Shown here one piece after another: positions 61,368 through 61,681 of a stretch of 61,681 bases of DNA. Both the position numbers and the translations under genes were made by a program. The stretch covers positions 1-61,681 of the forward strand of contig JAIKZQ010000004.1 in assembly GCA_024682075.1 (NCBI GenBank), given 5' to 3'. This DNA comes from Lachnospiraceae bacterium (GTDB lineage: Bacteria; Bacillota; Clostridia; Lachnospirales; Lachnospiraceae). Below the pieces are notes generated by a model. The model had not been told where the DNA came from and did no database searches. It saw nothing but the letters and a program-made list of their open reading frames with translations. The first letter of the stretch is position 1. Each line of letters opens with the position of its first letter.

Positions 61368-61681
61368 CTATAACTCAAATTTCGCAGTCACATTTTCAAA
61401 CTGCTCTTTCAGAATGCTGACGGCTGTCTCCATAGCCTTGTCACGTCCATCCATAAAATCCGAAAGCGTAATCTCAACCCTGACATCAGGTGAAAAGCCT
61501 TTATTGTAAATGTCTTCCCCATTTTGAGCGATGCAGCGACATGTGCAGATGCGGTAATTGCCGCCGCTTTCCAGCCTAACCAAGTACGGCTGACCGGACG
61601 TTCCCGCCGTGTTACTTCCTACGAAAACGGCATTTGTGTGCATCTTCATAACATCCACAAAATCTTCCGCAGCAGATACCG
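61368..61681 (-). CDS. S41 family peptidase, C-terminal part (runs off the right edge)
   Basis: The last 104 residues of an S41 (tail-specific/C-terminal processing) peptidase. The catalytic serine motif SAAEDF is at the cut edge, followed by FVGSNTAGTSGQPYLVRLESGG and NKGFSPDVRVEITLSDF, both typical of this family. An internal GTG could be misread as a start, but the frame continues past the window's right edge. Whether it is exported cannot be told here. Confidence 0.85.
   Translation of the reverse strand, partial: VSAAEDFVDVMKMHTNAVFVGSNTAGTSGQPYLVRLESGGNYRICTCRCIAQNGEDIYNKGFSPDVRVEITLSDFMDGRDKAMETAVSILKEQFENVTAKFEL

Noticed and set aside
1..61681. CRISPR arrays, rRNA genes, insertion sequences, replication origin
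   Set aside because: No regularly spaced repeats, rRNA-like sequence, transposase gene or DnaA-box cluster was found on reading both strands.

Overview
The window looks like a chromosomal segment of a fibrolytic Lachnospiraceae bacterium (Butyrivibrio, Pseudobutyrivibrio or a rumen/gut relative). The basis is protein style: surface GH10 xylanase and GH9 cellulase, many family-1 sugar-binding proteins and MalFG-type permeases, GHKL/LytTR regulation, Rrf2 and c-di-GMP proteins, moderate G+C and strong GGAGG ribosome-binding sites. There are no rRNA genes, CRISPR arrays, integrases, transposases or complete insertion sequences. Genus is an inference; no database was consulted.

Layout. 1-9.1 kb (mostly minus strand): the edge of a chromate-transporter-family gene, tRNA-Pro(TGG) with an odd repeat tail, a GH114-like lipoprotein, then housekeeping genes (YfcE-like phosphoesterase, RdgB pyrophosphatase, a degenerate amidase, a THUMP RNA methyltransferase), an unusual peptidase S51-GGDEF-EAL protein and FolC. 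9.2-9.7 kb: a plus-strand Rrf2 regulator. 9.7-35.7 kb: a co-directional minus-strand supercluster. In transcription order it holds a small lipoprotein adaptor, a tandem-duplicated adaptor, an FtsX-type permease, two LolD/MacB-type ATPases (one with an AbrB-like tail), a solute-binding protein carrying carbohydrate-binding-like modules, two permeases, an NHL/TPR membrane protein, a YIP1 protein, a DUF5696 membrane protein, two more permeases, a second solute-binding protein, two U32-like four-cysteine proteins and a membrane-anchored GH10 xylanase. No sugar-importer-type ATPase is encoded in it. 35.8-38.6 kb: a membrane-anchored GH9 cellulase. 38.7-41.3 kb: an EVE-McrB GTPase with a McrC that lacks its nuclease domain. 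41.4-43.2 kb: an SMP-30-like hydrolase and an MBL-fold hydrolase.

43.4-48.3 kb (plus): a 1218-residue receptor (ECF-S-like membrane domain, sensory beta-propeller, HD-GYP phosphodiesterase) overlapping a BMP-family binding protein. 48.3-51.6 kb (minus): a gene remnant, a zinc-ribbon membrane protein, a GNAT acetyltransferase, and a LuxR-type HTH paired with a miniature MotA/ExbB-like protein. 51.7-59.7 kb (minus): an apparent operon of LytTR response regulator, CPBP protease, M13 metallopeptidase, FtsX permease, ABC ATPase and membrane diguanylate cyclase. A GHKL sensor kinase (59.8-61.2 kb, plus) diverges from it, with a 21-bp-phased direct repeat between them. The right edge cuts an S41 peptidase gene.

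How it fits together. The 9.7-38.6 kb part couples extracellular xylan/cellulose cleavage to two oligosaccharide importers plus a MacAB-like envelope exporter of unknown substrate; this mixed cluster is the best candidate for an undescribed system. Cyclic-di-GMP signalling recurs in three genes (EAL, HD-GYP, GGDEF), each with a different sensory input.
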